A stretch of 64,000 bases of DNA from Gracilariopsis chorda. Taxonomy: Eukaryota > Rhodophyta > Florideophyceae > Gracilariales > Gracilariaceae. Of this stretch, positions 23,308 through 34,928 are shown piece after piece. A program made the position numbers and the translations under genes. Positions within the stretch are counted from its first letter, which is position 1. The number at the start of each line of letters is the position of its first letter. The notes below the pieces were generated by a model. The model was given only the letters and a program-made list of their open reading frames with translations, was not told the DNA's origin and made no database searches. The stretch spans positions 141,806-205,805 of the forward strand of contig NBIV01000151.1 of NCBI GenBank assembly GCA_003194525.1, written 5' to 3'.

Positions 23308-24180
23308 ATGATTCTGATTGTTACCGTCAACCCAAGGCCCCAGCAGCGAGTAAATCGCAGCCGCATAAGTGGACACGATTGCGCGAATGTGGGAGGCGGA
23401 CAGCGGAGAACACGCAGAAACGTCGCTGGTTGGTCACACAGACTGGTTGAGATGTGTTGCGATGAGTGCAGAGGGAGAGCGTGTTGTGTCCGGCTCCGCC
23501 GACAAAACTGTGCTGGTGTGGGAGGTGGGCAGCGGAGAGACAGTGGGATCGCCGCTTGTTGATTACACAGGTTGGTGGAGTGTGTTGCAATGAGTGCAGA
23601 ATGAGAGCGTGCTGTGTCTGGCTCAGACGCCAAGACTGTGCGTATGGGGGAGGTGGGCAGCGGAAGGCCTGTGGGGCAACTGCTTGGGCACGAAAGCGAT
23701 GTGAAAAGAGCCACTGTGAGCGTGGACTGCTCCCAAGTTGTGTCGTACGACGCAGATAATCTGGCAAGGGTTTGGCGCAGGGCGGAGTACGAGTGCGTGG
23801 TGTAATCTCACGACTAGGCATGGAATTCTGCGTTAGACGCGCTGCAGCAAGAGAGGCATTGGACAAGTGAAACGAGGAGTGCGCTGCTTCTTGAGTCAAA
23901 GGAGGTCACGGTGCTGCAGCGGCACGGGAGTGAGGTAGTTCTGGGGCCTGTGACAATGGTAGAGTTGGGCGTCTCGACGATTTGTGGTTTACAAGTGAGT
24001 GCTCGGCGCGGAACGCGGCGGCTGCGGGCTGTTGGTGGCACTGCGTGGGAGAGAAAGGGTGGTGGGTGGTGGCGAGGGCAGGGAGGTGGCGAGGGCAGAG
24101 AGGTGGCAACGTCCGCCCACCGATCTGGTTTGCGACGACTGCGTTTTCGTTCTCGTACGGCTTGACTCGAACCACGTTGA
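23308..24180 (+). pseudogene. WD40-repeat gene relic
   Basis: Three WD40 units are visible in shifting frames: ARMWEADSGEHAETSLVGHT, then ERVVSGSADKTVLVWEVGSG with a following VGSPLVDYTG, and then DAKTVRMGEVGSGRPVGQLL with HESDVKRATVSVDCS. A last unit, NLARVWRRAEYECVV, is followed by a stop. WD40 propellers are protein-interaction platforms. Similar units sit next to NB-ARC proteins in some lineages, and the same repeat style occurs on the minus strand at 39.9-40.4 kb. The sequence after 23,810 continues in other frames as possible propeller tail. Frameshifts and stops mark this as a relic. Confidence 0.75.
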
Positions 24181-24318
24181 AGATAGCCAAATTGGCATTT
24201 GAGGAACCGAGAATGTATTGAGAAACCCACATCCCCAGAAGTGAGGAATCTCCGTTTTGCGGCCAACAAAATGGAGAAATTCCTTCATTTCGCGTCACCC
24301 GATTTGCCCGATTTGTAG

Positions 24319-24411
24319 CCCAAGGTGGAGGAATTCCTCCGATTTGCACCCCAAAGTCGAGGACTTTCTCCGATTCGCGCCTTAAAGTGGAGGACTTCCT
24401 CCGATTCTTAC
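24319..24411. repeat. 31-bp minisatellite with palindromic core
   Basis: Three exact-length 31-bp copies contain GGAGGAATTCCTCCGATT or close variants; the GGAGGA-TTCCTCC core is self-complementary. Diverged copies flank it on both sides (about 24,235-24,318 and 24,412-24,445), so the original array was longer. Confidence 0.85.
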
Positions 24412-24688
24412 CCCAAAGAGGACAAATCTTTCTCAGATTACCATCGCTCTATTCTAAGAAAATATGGATACAATTCACCAACAAAGCAGCGCTATGCCCA
24501 AGGCGTTTGTGAAAAAAGCGTTGCAATTGCCTCCAGTGGTGATACAAAGTCGGTATAGGCGCCAAATTAAGTTGCTTGGAAAACAAGGTGACACAAACGT
24601 AATTCTTTCCACCACCGAAGCCTTGTGTCACCGAAGTTTGAATTCAAGAACTGGAAATGATGCTGAAGTGTAGAAGAAGCTGTCAACG

Positions 24689-25997
24689 ATGGCCTCCTTC
24701 ATGGTGTCCCTCGAAGAAGCGGGGACCGCTACAGAGTGGGTTAGAGACTCGCTGAGCACGCTTGCGGGAAGTACTGGTGTGTGGAATGAGAAAGGTATGG
24801 CATCCAGAAAGACGATCTTGTCCGTCGCGTTTGCCCGGCTTGTTTCAAATCTTTCTCGCTACATTGCAGCATGTGGATATCTTGAGAGCGTCTTTGTCTC
24901 ATTGAAAAGAATCTGGTTTAGCTCGTCGATAACTCCAGAGCTGGAAACCCAGCTAAGGCGAACCTTGTCATCCTTCGCGAGATATTGCGGTTCTCGAATG
25001 ATCCCGATGACTTCATATTGGACTAAGGATTTCTATTAAAATTCTTCGGCAGCCTGGAGACAGTGGAAAGGGACTGTCCTGCATTCATTTCGCATTAGCA
25101 TGCATGCGAGGACGTGAAGATCTACGGCAAGATGGAAATGTCGCACTCGCCGATTTACTAAACACAAATGATGGGAAAACCTCGGCGTGCCCGCCTATGA
25201 AGATGTATCTCAGTTTGCGTCACGAATGGATCTGAATGGATATTAATTCCTCCGCTTAGAGCACGAATTGTGAGCACAAAAGGACGTTTTCCTATTCATG
25301 AGTTGCTAAGATCTGGGTTTACAGCAAAGTACATTTTTTATTGGTGTCGTCATCCGTGTTCTTCAAGACTCTTTTTTGGTTCAGAGAATGGTTCTTCTCT
25401 AGGGTCTTTGTTTTCCTGGCACTTAGCGATCACCTTGAATCTCATTTTCCCGTATCGAGACGATTTGCGCCTTCAGGGCATTAGGCCAGCTATCCTTCTA
25501 GAGCTAATGACGCTTCTTTTCTTGGGCTGTTACTATGGATACACAAACATATCTGAATTATTGGAAGTCTTGTTGTCGATGAAATGAATCTGGAGGATCT
25601 TGCCACCATATGCAAGTGTGGAACAAGCGAATCGCCTGCGAAACAGGGTGTATTTTTACTGTTGTGCGGTTCTGATTGATAAGAAGAATATTGCAGTTGA
25701 CAAGCAACGAATTTCTGCTGCTCTATTCTATATGGTTATGAGTTTGTGTTGGAACAAGAGACTGCCGGAGATGAGAAAATGATTATGAATGCGATTGGTA
25801 TAACGTATTTTGGGGATGTGAAAAGCTCTTGGCGCTGCTTGCTCAGCACCGGCACGATAAATGAGAGAAAAGTGTTTTCGGCCTCCATGTGAGTGAGCAG
25901 GCAACGAAATTAGATTGCAAACATTTGTCTCGTACTCTTTTACAGATTGCCTTGCGCCGTTGCCCGCAAGATGATGCAAGTCAGTCTGTCGCGTCAT
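24689..25997 (+). pseudogene. Unrecognised gene relic
   Basis: Plus-strand ORFs at 24689-25039, 25270-25587 and 25600-25782 lie close together and look protein-like. The first contains SLEEAGTATEWVRDSLSTLA and FARLVSNLSRYIAACGYLES; the second has hydrophobic segments (SLFSWHLAITLNLIFPYRD, ILLELMTLLFLGCYYGYTN) that could be membrane spans. I cannot name the family. Broken frames suggest a decayed membrane-protein gene. Confidence 0.3.
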
Positions 25998-26296
25998 GCA
26001 TCAGTCATGAGGCTTCTTGTGAAAAACGATTGAGTCTTACATACTTGCTGCTCATGGGCTGGAAAGACATATTTAACATATGGATGGGCAAGACAAACAA
26101 AGTGAACGGACTGCTTGCTAACCCAACTCTTATACACGTAGTGAAGTCTAGTGCAAATCTATGTTGTACCCAACACTACTCTTATGAATTTTCATCATGT
26201 GCTAGGACATATTCTGTAATAGGTTCCACTTTTAATTTTAGTTACACAAAATTACATTTATTAGAGTAGTCTCCTAAGAACTACAGTAAAAAGCTC

Positions 26297-26405
26297 TATA
26301 TAAGGACCCTGCTGCAATCGCCAGCACTCCGTCTCTCTCCTTTCTCCACCAGCCCGGACTGGAGAAGAGGGCCAATGTGACTCCCCAGCGAAGGTCAAAA
26401 ATAAA
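26297..26405 (+). promoter_or_regulatory. LTR-like TATA box to poly(A) signal block
   Basis: A strong TATATAAGG box (26297-26305) is followed about 95 bp later by AATAAA (26400-26405). This spacing is typical of the U3-R boundary and R region of an LTR. Gag-like coding follows 1.2 kb downstream on the same strand. I found no second copy, so the LTR assignment is an inference. Confidence 0.4.
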
Positions 26406-27371
26406 CAATACTTTAATCATTTTTCTGTTTTATTTGCATTAAATTCTGAAAAGTAAGATAATCCGTGATTACAACACAGTTTCGTAGCAATCCCCATTTA
26501 CAGTGTAAAACATACTAACATTTGACTTTACAAGGACAGCTAAGAAATCTGCACAAGTGTCCACGGAGGACAAAAACTGTCAGAAGCAAAACACTGACAG
26601 TAAACAACAAGGAACAGCTGCCGGCGAGGTTGACAGCAGTGTACAAGGAGTAAGCCGCTGTTCAAGTGAGCAGTACTGTTAATCCCCAGCGACAACCAAT
26701 CAAAGGCCGACAAGTGAAGAGCATATTCGAGACCCACCCTTAAAACATGAACCAGTCTTCTTAGCCAAAGACAAACCCAAAAGTGGACACGTGGATTCAA
26801 TAACCAATCATCCTTCGCCAAGTGAAGGCAGATTCAAAGAAATCACACCATTAGGAAATGAAACGTTGAAAAAGTGTCCAGCGCCACTGATCCTCTACGT
26901 GTATTACATTTACAAAGTTTGGAGGAATTTCTAAAACTTTTGCGTGCAAAAATTCAAAAACCTTTTCGAAGAAGGTTACCGTGGCTAATTAGGGCTAACA
27001 GGCAAAGTAAGCCGATTTCGGTCCAGTTGCGATCCGATCGGGACCGATTTGGGCCAACTACTCCCTATTAGTAATTTATTTATTTATTACGATATTTGGG
27101 CCGGGATACTGACCAAAGTAACCGTTTAGAAAGGATAGTTACTGCGGTTAACCAAGAAAGAGTCCATTGTGATCCCATCATCAGACGATCAAGTCCACGT
27201 GACAGTGTCACACCGCGACCCCGTGAGCTATGGAACGTTTTTCACAGTCACAAGACACGTACTGCAGCGTGCACAGATCATAATTGAACTCCGGGTCACA
27301 TCAGATCCGCAGTGAGCGAATTTCGATTTGGTGAGGCTTGGAAACGTGTATTGGTAGAGTACGTGGACTAA

Positions 27372-27599
27372 TTGAAATTACTGTGCCCCGTGTGCCGCCT
27401 GTGCTGTAAGGACGTCTTGGGTTACGGTCACCACTACCTTACAGGAGAACATCAGCACCGAGTGTCAGCATTTCTGGAATACGCAAACGTTGCGACGTTC
27501 GAGGACGGTGAGCCAATTATAAGTGTTTCGCGGACTCTAAAGGAAACTCCGGACACTATAAGCACTGTTGTGAAACAATTAGTTGCTCCTCAACAATAA
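27372..27599 (+). CDS. Small ORF with U1/matrin-type C2H2 zinc finger
   Basis: A 75-codon ORF starts MKLLCPVCRLCC and fits the CxxC-x12-HxxxxxH-type spacing of U1-like or matrin-type zinc fingers (CPVC, then GHHYLTGEH). The rest (ASLEYANVATFED-like helical and acidic sequence) has no known domain. The first codon read as Met is TTG in the DNA, so either the start is non-ATG or an upstream exon exists. It precedes the gag fragment by about 50 bp and may be part of the same retroelement, though a captured host fragment is equally possible. Confidence 0.4.
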   Translation: MKLLCPVCRLCCKDVLGYGHHYLTGEHQHRVSAFLEYANVATFEDGEPIISVSRTLKETPDTISTVVKQLVAPQQ

Positions 27600-27647
27600 A
27601 TATTTGAGAAAATTACTGATTTATTATTGCTTACTCTTTGATCTAAA

Positions 27648-28028
27648 ATGGCCAATCAAAGTACTCCTTCCTTTGAGCAAGGCTTACAAGCCATAAAAGA
27701 GCTGAGGCAACAAGTGACTAGTTTGCAACAACAATTGCATAATGCTAATCAGGAATTTGTTAATTTAAGCAACACTACACAACCCGATAGCTCAATAAAG
27801 ATTGGTAAACCAGATAAATTTACAGGTAAAGGAGTACGTAGTTGGAATAAATGCCTGGAAAGTGTTCTTGCCAGTATGACCAAACCTCTAAGTGAAGAGG
27901 AAACAATTAAGTTTGCTGTCAGTTATATGAGTGGTGATGCGCAACAATGGTGGGAGCTTGTCACAATAGATGGTAGCGAGCTGTGGGCGCCATCACGAGA
28001 CGGTGACGCAGGGGGCCAAAATAAATGA
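27648..28028 (+). pseudogene. gag: Retrotransposon gag fragment
   Basis: Starts at an ATG and encodes an N-terminal coiled coil (IKELRQQVTSLQQQLHNANQ) followed by a gag matrix/capsid-like block: KIGKPDKFTGKGVRSWNKCL and SVSYMSGDAQQWWELV-type sequence. The pattern of FxGxxxxxW followed by a WW near a helix is common in Ty3/gypsy Gag. The frame stops at 28,028, well short of a capsid end, and the following sequence (to 28,290) is Lys/Gln-rich but shifted. A fragment of a retroelement distinct from the chromovirus at 3-10 kb. Confidence 0.65.
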
Positions 28029-28299
28029 CAAATTACCTAAAAAGGGTGTTCCTCGTAGCTCAAAGCCCCAACAAAATCAAACGACTCGAACAAAAGATCA
28101 AACGAACAACCAATGCAGGGAGCAAAATGACCCAACCTGCAACGATAACAACAAATACAAAAGAAGAGCACAAGGCTCAATCCAAAGAAAAACTTCTTGG
28201 TACTTCTTGAAACGGCGCACAACCCAAGAACTATTTCAAGGGTCCTTAGGAGTCAAACTCCCGGCTTCCGGTAAGAAACTCCGGATGTGAAGTGATTTC

Positions 28300-29375
28300 T
28301 GCAGCCTACCCACTTCAGCAGCAACCAGAAGCAGGTGCGTACAACCCTTACAGGGCCCACAAAGGAGAGCTACTAGCAGTGGGATATGCTTTCACTCTAT
28401 ACCCAATCTGGCCCTTTGCAGGGGAGGTTGCACGGCTTGTAGCCTGCGGACAGCTTCCCGTCAAGCACCTCCGTTTGGAAACCACCAGGCCTTTCTACCG
28501 TCACCGTTACCCAAGCAAAGCTCCGGTGGGGGCTCACAGACGACAGAAGCGCCTTTGGTACGCACTACCTGTCTCCCGTCCACGCCAAAGGCACTTCAAG
28601 CGGTCTCAACGACGTTATGCTACACCCCAAGTATGCACAAAGCAGCGAGCCCCTCACTAAGTGCGGTTGAGAGTTGATGGTTGATAGTAAAAGTTGAGAC
28701 AATTGCGGGGGTGAGGACTTTGAGATGTGGTTCTTGATATAAGCCCAGACCGAAGTCCCAGACTCAACTCGCCCTTTTATGGAGTCAAAAAGCACGCAAA
28801 ACAACACAGAAACGCATTAATACTTTCTAATTACTCATGTGTGCGTCTAGGTTAATCCATTGGCTTTCAGAAGCCTCTGGAGCTGCACACTAACCAATAG
28901 TATTTTAGCAACGGGCGCCTGCATCACCGAAATACAGTGGTAATGCTGGGCCAGCGAAGCTTAGAATGCTCCAGACACTGCTGGAGCACTCTACACGTCA
29001 GTTCCAGCAGTGCTGGAACATTCTACCAACTTCGCAACCAACACAATCTTGGCCCCAAAGGTTGCTACGCCGCGGCAACCTTGAAAATCTAAACTCCATT
29101 CGGACGCAGAAAGAACATCTTCAAGCGACGAGCGTGTATGCCATGTCTGGTGTAGCGCTTGTGTGGGGAAACAATGTGTAGTGGCGTTGCGTTGCTCTAA
29201 CAACACGACATGGGCCAAAGAACTTCGAAGAGAATGCAGGCCCGCTAATCGTTGTATTCAAGGCCTTTCTCTTTGCAACCAAAACCAGATCGCCGACTTG
29301 AAACTTCTTTCTCTTCTTCTACTGAAAATTTTGGCTGCGTGTGAGCGCAGGACGCTCCCGCCTGGGGTTTCATGC
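28300..29375. other. Retroelement-like non-coding DNA with inverted repeats
   Basis: No gene is supported here. A pair of short palindromic blocks lies at 28,964-29,023. The surroundings are plausible LTR or spacer sequence between the gag fragment on the plus strand and the integrase relic on the minus strand. Confidence 0.3.
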
Positions 29376-29377
29376 TG

Positions 29378-30005
29378 CTAAAGCTTCGACTGCTTGGAAT
29401 ATGTCTGTAGAATTCGTTCTTCTAGTAACCACGCCATCCTCCTCTCGGGCCATGCGCGGCTTCACGCCATGAGGTAGCTCGAAAGGCGAGATTCCACTGG
29501 CTAGGTGTCTGCGACGGTATCCATACAGCACAAAAGAAAGCTCATAGTCTCAACTAGAACGGTTGGCAAGCACCATCTTTCCAAAAGACCGCTTAAGTGT
29601 AGCAACCATACTCTCAGCTCTACCATTTGACATGGGAGCGTAAGCCAGGACTTTCTTCCACTTGATACCATTCTCTTCCATGAAAGCTCAAAGTGAGTTA
29701 GAAGTAAAGCAAGTAGCGCTGTCTGACAAAATGATCCTAGGCAGCCCGACAGCAGAAATGATCATGTTCTTCTCAAATTCATTAACAACTTGTGACGTAG
29801 ATGTTTTGGTGGGAATAGAAATAGGCCAGCCAGTCAAGTGCTACACACAAACCAGAAGAAACCTGTGTCCGGACTTGCTTTTTGGGAATGGGCCTGCAAA
29901 AGCAATCGAGTATAAATCAAAAAGAGAGGACATGGGAGTATGTCAGCACTGTCAATTCCTGACGTAGTTGCGGTCCAAAAACACCATAGACGGAGAACAT
30001 GAGTG
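29378..30005 (-). pseudogene. Retrotransposon integrase relic
   Basis: On the minus strand the integrase core can be followed from about 29,925 to 29,378: DLYSIAFAGPFPKSKSGHRF (first Asp), then a stop, then LTGWPISIPTKTSTSQVVNE, GLPRIILSDSATCFTS (second Asp) and APMSNGRAESMVATLKRSF (glutamate). The tail YGYRRRHLASGISPFELPHG is the usual region after the core. Three in-frame stops interrupt it (after CV, SNSL and NRSS). It is inverted relative to the gag fragment at 27.6 kb, so they are different insertions or a rearranged one. The type is Ty3/gypsy-like. Confidence 0.8.
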
Positions 30006-30059
30006 AGAATCTCCCCCCGTGCAATCGCATCGGTTATGTACGTACATCTAGGAGTGGTG

Positions 30060-31400
30060 TTTCCATCCTCAATCACTTCACGCTCCATTTCGAAACGTTG
30101 CCGAAACTCTTAGGAGTTGAACGTTTTGTCAGCAACCTCATATCCCAAATCAGTATGAATATCTGCGATAGAATGATCCGATGTGGCACCAGGAAGATTA
30201 TGCATCCAGTTCTGCAGTTTTCCCATTTCGGGCCTCCCTCGCTTTGGACGCGATTCATAGCGCTGTTGCAAAGAGTTTGCGAATGTATCGATTTGGCTGA
30301 ACGCAGCCAAGAAGGTAAGATCACGCAAATGACCAAAGACGGGATCGATGTCTGCTCCCAGGCGTTTTTGGGCTGCCACTGTCGTGGCCAGCGTATTTTC
30401 TTTTTATATCAATAGTTCCATAGCATCCTACAAGATGATAGACGAAATAGCAAGATCAATAATGCTGTTGTGAAGACCGATTGCTTCAGCCAGTAAACCC
30501 TCGAATGTTCCTTGAGTAAGAAGCGCGGTAACAACATCGCAGCCACGGTCAATAATAACCAGATTGACTGCACGGTGTTTTGAAGAGTTCTCGACAACCT
30601 CAGCCAGTGTGGGCATATGAGATTCGTACTTGGTTTTATCCGCGTGTGGGTTAGTTACCGCAGAATTAAAGTCGAGTAGTGAGAAGTTCTGATGAGCGGC
30701 AAATGCTGAAGCAGTCATATGACGGGTGGACACATCTGGAGAAGATTGAATAGAAGAAGGAAGTGAGTCAGAATGATGATGTTGAACGCTATACATCTGG
30801 CCGTGAGTCTCAAGCAGCTCTTCCGCAACGGCAGCGCCAGCGCCCCCTGCTGATCGCATGGTGGCGCCGTCGAGATTCTAGGATTTTGCCATGGACGACA
30901 GGGCGGCGGCTGTTGCCAAATTGGCAAAGTTATCGCCATCAAGAACAATCTGACGGAATGCTCGCGGCCAGTCGAGAGTGACTAGATTGGCTTCGAGCGG
31001 AAAGAAGTGAAACGGAAGCACGGGATGTGAATATCTGATAAGTCTGCCTTCCAAAAGACTTTCTCAACAATCTTTGAGCAACGCGGCGTGATCAGAACAA
31101 GAAACGTGGTCGGAGGTGGTTCTTGAAAAGTGGCTTGCACTTGCGGTTTGGCGGTGTCAGACGATCTGGACGCAACATGAGCAGCCTGCCGCGCAGTGAG
31201 AATGATTTGCACAATGTGGGGCGCAGCGGCGACAATGACAGCGCCGATGAGGGTGACGACAGAAGTTTGCGCAAGAGCCTTCTGCATGGAGACACTGGGC
31301 GGACTTTCCATGGGCGCCACATATCGAATCACATGCTTATAAAAAAAAGTAGCATCCGTAAACAACTAGAGCGGGCGCACGAGCGAAAGGTGCATGTCGT
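30060..31400 (-). pseudogene. VPS33-type Sec1/Munc18 protein relic
   Basis: Vps33 is the SM protein of the HOPS/CORVET tethering complexes at endosome and vacuole. In minus-strand order I see TFLVLITPRCSKIVEKVFWK (the domain 1 region with the PRR-like block), DWPRAFRQIVLDGDNFANLA (SLExxxxxxxxDGD region), VNLVIIDRGCDVVTALLTQGTFEGLL (the VPS33 hallmark IDRxxDxVTPLLTQxTYEGL), and DIDPVFGHLRDLTFLAAFS followed by MGKLQNWMHNLPG (the DPLFxxIRDxNF...KLP block). Frames change several times, stops interrupt, and Pro in VTPL is Ala. The block nearest 31,400-31,900 may hold the start but is low-complexity. The gene is divergently placed to the P4-ATPase relic. Confidence 0.75.
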
Positions 31401-34400
31401 AAAACAACGCATCCACCACCAATGACCTGGGGACGGGTAGCGATGACACGGCGGACGAAAACGCGGGTCCCGCCTCCGAATCTTAACGTTCACTGCACTG
31501 TCTCCGGAAGTATGAACGGCAAGACAAGTGGAGGGCGTGCTGAACGCGACGGCAACGGCAGATTTGCGGCGGCTCTCACGCGACACGACATTTTGAAAGG
31601 GGGCTAGTGTCGTGCGGCGTCGCATCGAGCGCGTCGCAGACGGCAGTGAGCTCTGGCTTGCTGGCCTAGATGGCGCAGCAGCGCCGTTGCCAGCTGCTGC
31701 AGCGGACAGCACGGCACTGTTCAAGTCGAGAAGGGAGCCGCCATGAGTCCGAAAAAACCTATAGCCAGACGGCACAACACAACTGGCTGTCACCGTCACC
31801 TTGACGCTGTCGTGTACCTGCCCACATGTCCCCTGCGGCAGCTCCACCGTTCCATCGCCGACGTCGGTCCCCACGTAGTTCACTGCCATCGTGGTCATGC
31901 ACCAGCTCCCTGTAGTGACGCCTCCTTCTCACCCACGCTCCAGCGCATCAGCTTGACGCCTGCGCCGCGCGTACATGCGCGCCCTTCTAACCCATTCAGC
32001 AGGATGAGTTACTGCTCGTGTTGTATGAGCAGTTTCGTATGTTTTACAACTTGTTCTTCTTGCTTGTAGCGTGCTCGAACTTTACACCTGCGCTTCGCAT
32101 CGGCTTTTTCTGGATCTTCTTCGGCCCTCTTATGTTCTTCTTGCTCGTGTCTATGTTTAAGGAAGCCTCTGACCGCATTTCGCGGTACAAGCGAGACAAA
32201 ATTCTCAACCAATCTCCATACACCCTGTTGCTGGGAGGAGAAGCTCCAAAACAAACCAACGCCATCTGCAAAGTCAGTTAGGAAATTCCAGTCTGCGATG
32301 TGCTTCTGCTCGAAACCAATGCCCGAGTACCAGCAGGTTGCGTTTTGCCCAAGGCTATCCCATCAGAGCCCGCGAACCCCAAGTTCTTTTCCATCGATGC
32401 GCCACACCCCAAGGAAACCATGTTTATTCGAAAAGACCAGCTGGACGATGAATCAGATTTGAAAATACGCCGCGCCGTCGCTGCCACTTATTCCATGCCG
32501 CGGGACGAAGACAATCTTTTCAGCGACTGCGTCATCGAGGCGGAGGGCCCCAAGCGCTAGATTTACGACTTTGTGGGAACTTATTGTTCACCCTTCATGC
32601 GTAAAAGAGCCTCTCACGTTGGAGAAAACTTTATGAGCGAATATCGTCCTTGCTCCTCGGCGCCCCATCTGCGTGTTCGTGTACAACGGCAATAAAACGC
32701 GTGCAATGCTCAACAAATCCAAGTCGCAAAGCAAGGTTGGAGAGCTTGATCTTGAGGGCAATCAAAACTCCAAGATGCTTTTCATGCTTCTGTTTTCTCT
32801 TTGGGCCTTTCTTTAACGGCTTGCGAGGTTTCTCTGGTCAATGGATCTTATACGTTTTCCGCTACTTCTTGTTGCTGTTGCGATCATTCCTATTTCGATG
32901 CATGTCAATCTCGACATGGCCAAGATTGCTTATTCAACTTTCATTGAGAATGGTAACTCCGGTATGCCTGGGTGCACAGCACGCAATTCATATCCTCCAG
33001 AGGAACTCGGTCGTATCGAGTAACTCCTGACCGACAAAACTGGCACTTTGACGCAAAACGAAATGTCTTCCAAGAAGCTGCGTCTTGGTGCCATGCTCTT
33101 TGCGAGGGAATCTTTGGAAGATATTTACCAGAACGCTCGGTCGACGTTTCAACGGAATCGCAGTTTTTTCGACGCCTACTCGTCGGGCTCCGTTCCTGCG
33201 GACAACAGAAGTGTGCAAATGAATGAGGAAGCTGTTTTGTCTACGTCGGTTGCCCCAATGAGGTCAAGAAAGTCAACGTGCAGTCCTCGGGCTCAGAAAC
33301 AAGTGCAAGAAGCTCTCCTTGCGAATGCACTTGCGCATACCGTCACACCCGTCGAAGATGGGAGCAAACGAACGTTACAAGCAGCAAGCCCAGATGGAGC
33401 TGCCCTTCTTAAATTCGCCGAGTCCCTCGCCGTGATTCTCAAAGAGCACTCGATCAACAGGGTTGTGCTCAGGGTTTCTGGCGACATTACACTGAGCTAC
33501 GGTATACTCGCTGAATTCCTTTTCACATCCGACGCGAAGCGAAGGGGTGTGATTGTGCAAAACCAACAGTCTAAGAACATTACGCGTTATGTGAAAGGGG
33601 CGGATACGTTCATGTTTCCAAAAGGTTCGGTACAAAGACTGGCTGGATGAAGAGTGTGGCAACTTTGCAAGGGAAGGTTTGCGAACCCTATTGTATTCAA
33701 GGCGCGACTTGTCTATCACAGAGTACCCCACATTTTCAGAAAAGTGGCAAGTGGCCGGGACCTCTTCGTTGAATCGAAAGAAAACTATGGGAGCCGTGCA
33801 GAGCGATGTTGAACACGATATGAATTTGTTGGCACTGACTGGTGTAGAGGACAAGTTGCAGCAAAATGTTTGGGAAACATTCGAGAAGCTACGTCACGCC
33901 GAAATCCGAGTATGGATGCTAACAGGGGACAAAGTGGAAACTGCTACTTGCATTGCCATCTCTTCTAGACTTGCAGAACGATCTCAGAGGATTTTTCGAG
34001 TACCAGGGCTTAAGAGCAGGAACGAAGCTAGTAGAGCTCTCTTGCGGTTTCGGCGGCAAGCAGGGTTGGATGCTCTCGTGGTTGATGGATCGTCGCTTCA
34101 GATTTTGCTCAATACGTTTCTGGAAGAGTTCATAGTGTTTGCAGCAACAGCTCCGGCTCCTGTAGCATGTCGATACTCGCCAATGCAGAAGGATACTGTT
34201 GTAAAACTTTTGCCAAAGCAGCTGGACAGGAAGGTAGCTGCGATTGGTTACTGTGATAATGATGTGGGAATCATTCAACAAGCGTACGCTGGTATCGGAA
34301 TTCCTGAAAAAGAGAGAATGCAAGCTTCACTAGCAAACCGAGCTCAGTATAGCATCATTCTGCCACCTTACTCGACTTCTATTATGGCATGGGCGTAATT

Positions 34401-34445
34401 CTTATAGACGATCAGCAAGACTATCGCAGTTTGTAATTCATCGGG

Positions 34446-34461
34446 GTCTCTCTCTCTCTCT
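34446..34461. repeat. (TC)n microsatellite
   Basis: A short CT/TC run at the left junction of the insertion in the P4-ATPase relic. Confidence 0.8.
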
Positions 34462-34715
34462 GTTTACGAACGAGTAACATCAATTCTATGCTAGCCCGGG
34501 GGTTTGCTAAGGACCCCTACAACCTATAACGCGTTCTTCGTACGATAGCTATTAGCTACAACCCGGAGTCGTGCTACACACCCTGGGTTACTACTATACT
34601 AAGAATGCATTAGGTGTCTAGGCGTGTTCAACCGCAGAATCGTTTCGTTTCCGAGGACTGTTGCCTTCTTCATTCCACCATTTCATTCAACCTCTAGAGG
34701 TCCTCGGGTAAAGGG
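34450..34715. mobile_element. 266-bp insertion in the P4-ATPase relic
   Basis: The P4-ATPase reading (VIHRG then the next conserved block GLIISIIQTVYYAL) is split by 266 bp of unrelated, non-coding DNA. The flanks CATCGGGGTCT (34439-34449) and CATTGGGGTCT (34716-34726) match at 10 of 11 bases and look like a target-site duplication. The insert starts in a TC run; no tail, no clear TIR, no coding. A SINE-like or other short non-autonomous element is possible. Confidence 0.6.
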
Positions 34716-34928
34716 CATTGGGGTCTTATTATATCAATCATTCAGACTGTGTACTACGCTCTGTTTTTCTACGCAACCGTGAGCGTTTATTCAGGGTGGA
34801 TCTTGGTAGGGTATGCGACGTACAAAGATTTTCAGAAAGGAAGATCATTGAATCTGAAGACGTTCTTGGTTTGGGTGTTCAAATCAATTTACCAAGGATC
34901 GATGATTATGGTTTTCTCTGCGTATGTA

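Noticed and set aside
24689-25997. Calcium-release-channel (IP3R/RyR-like) relic
   Set aside because: The hydrophobic WHLAITLNLIF segment suggested it, but no pore signature or MIR/RIH motif could be seen.
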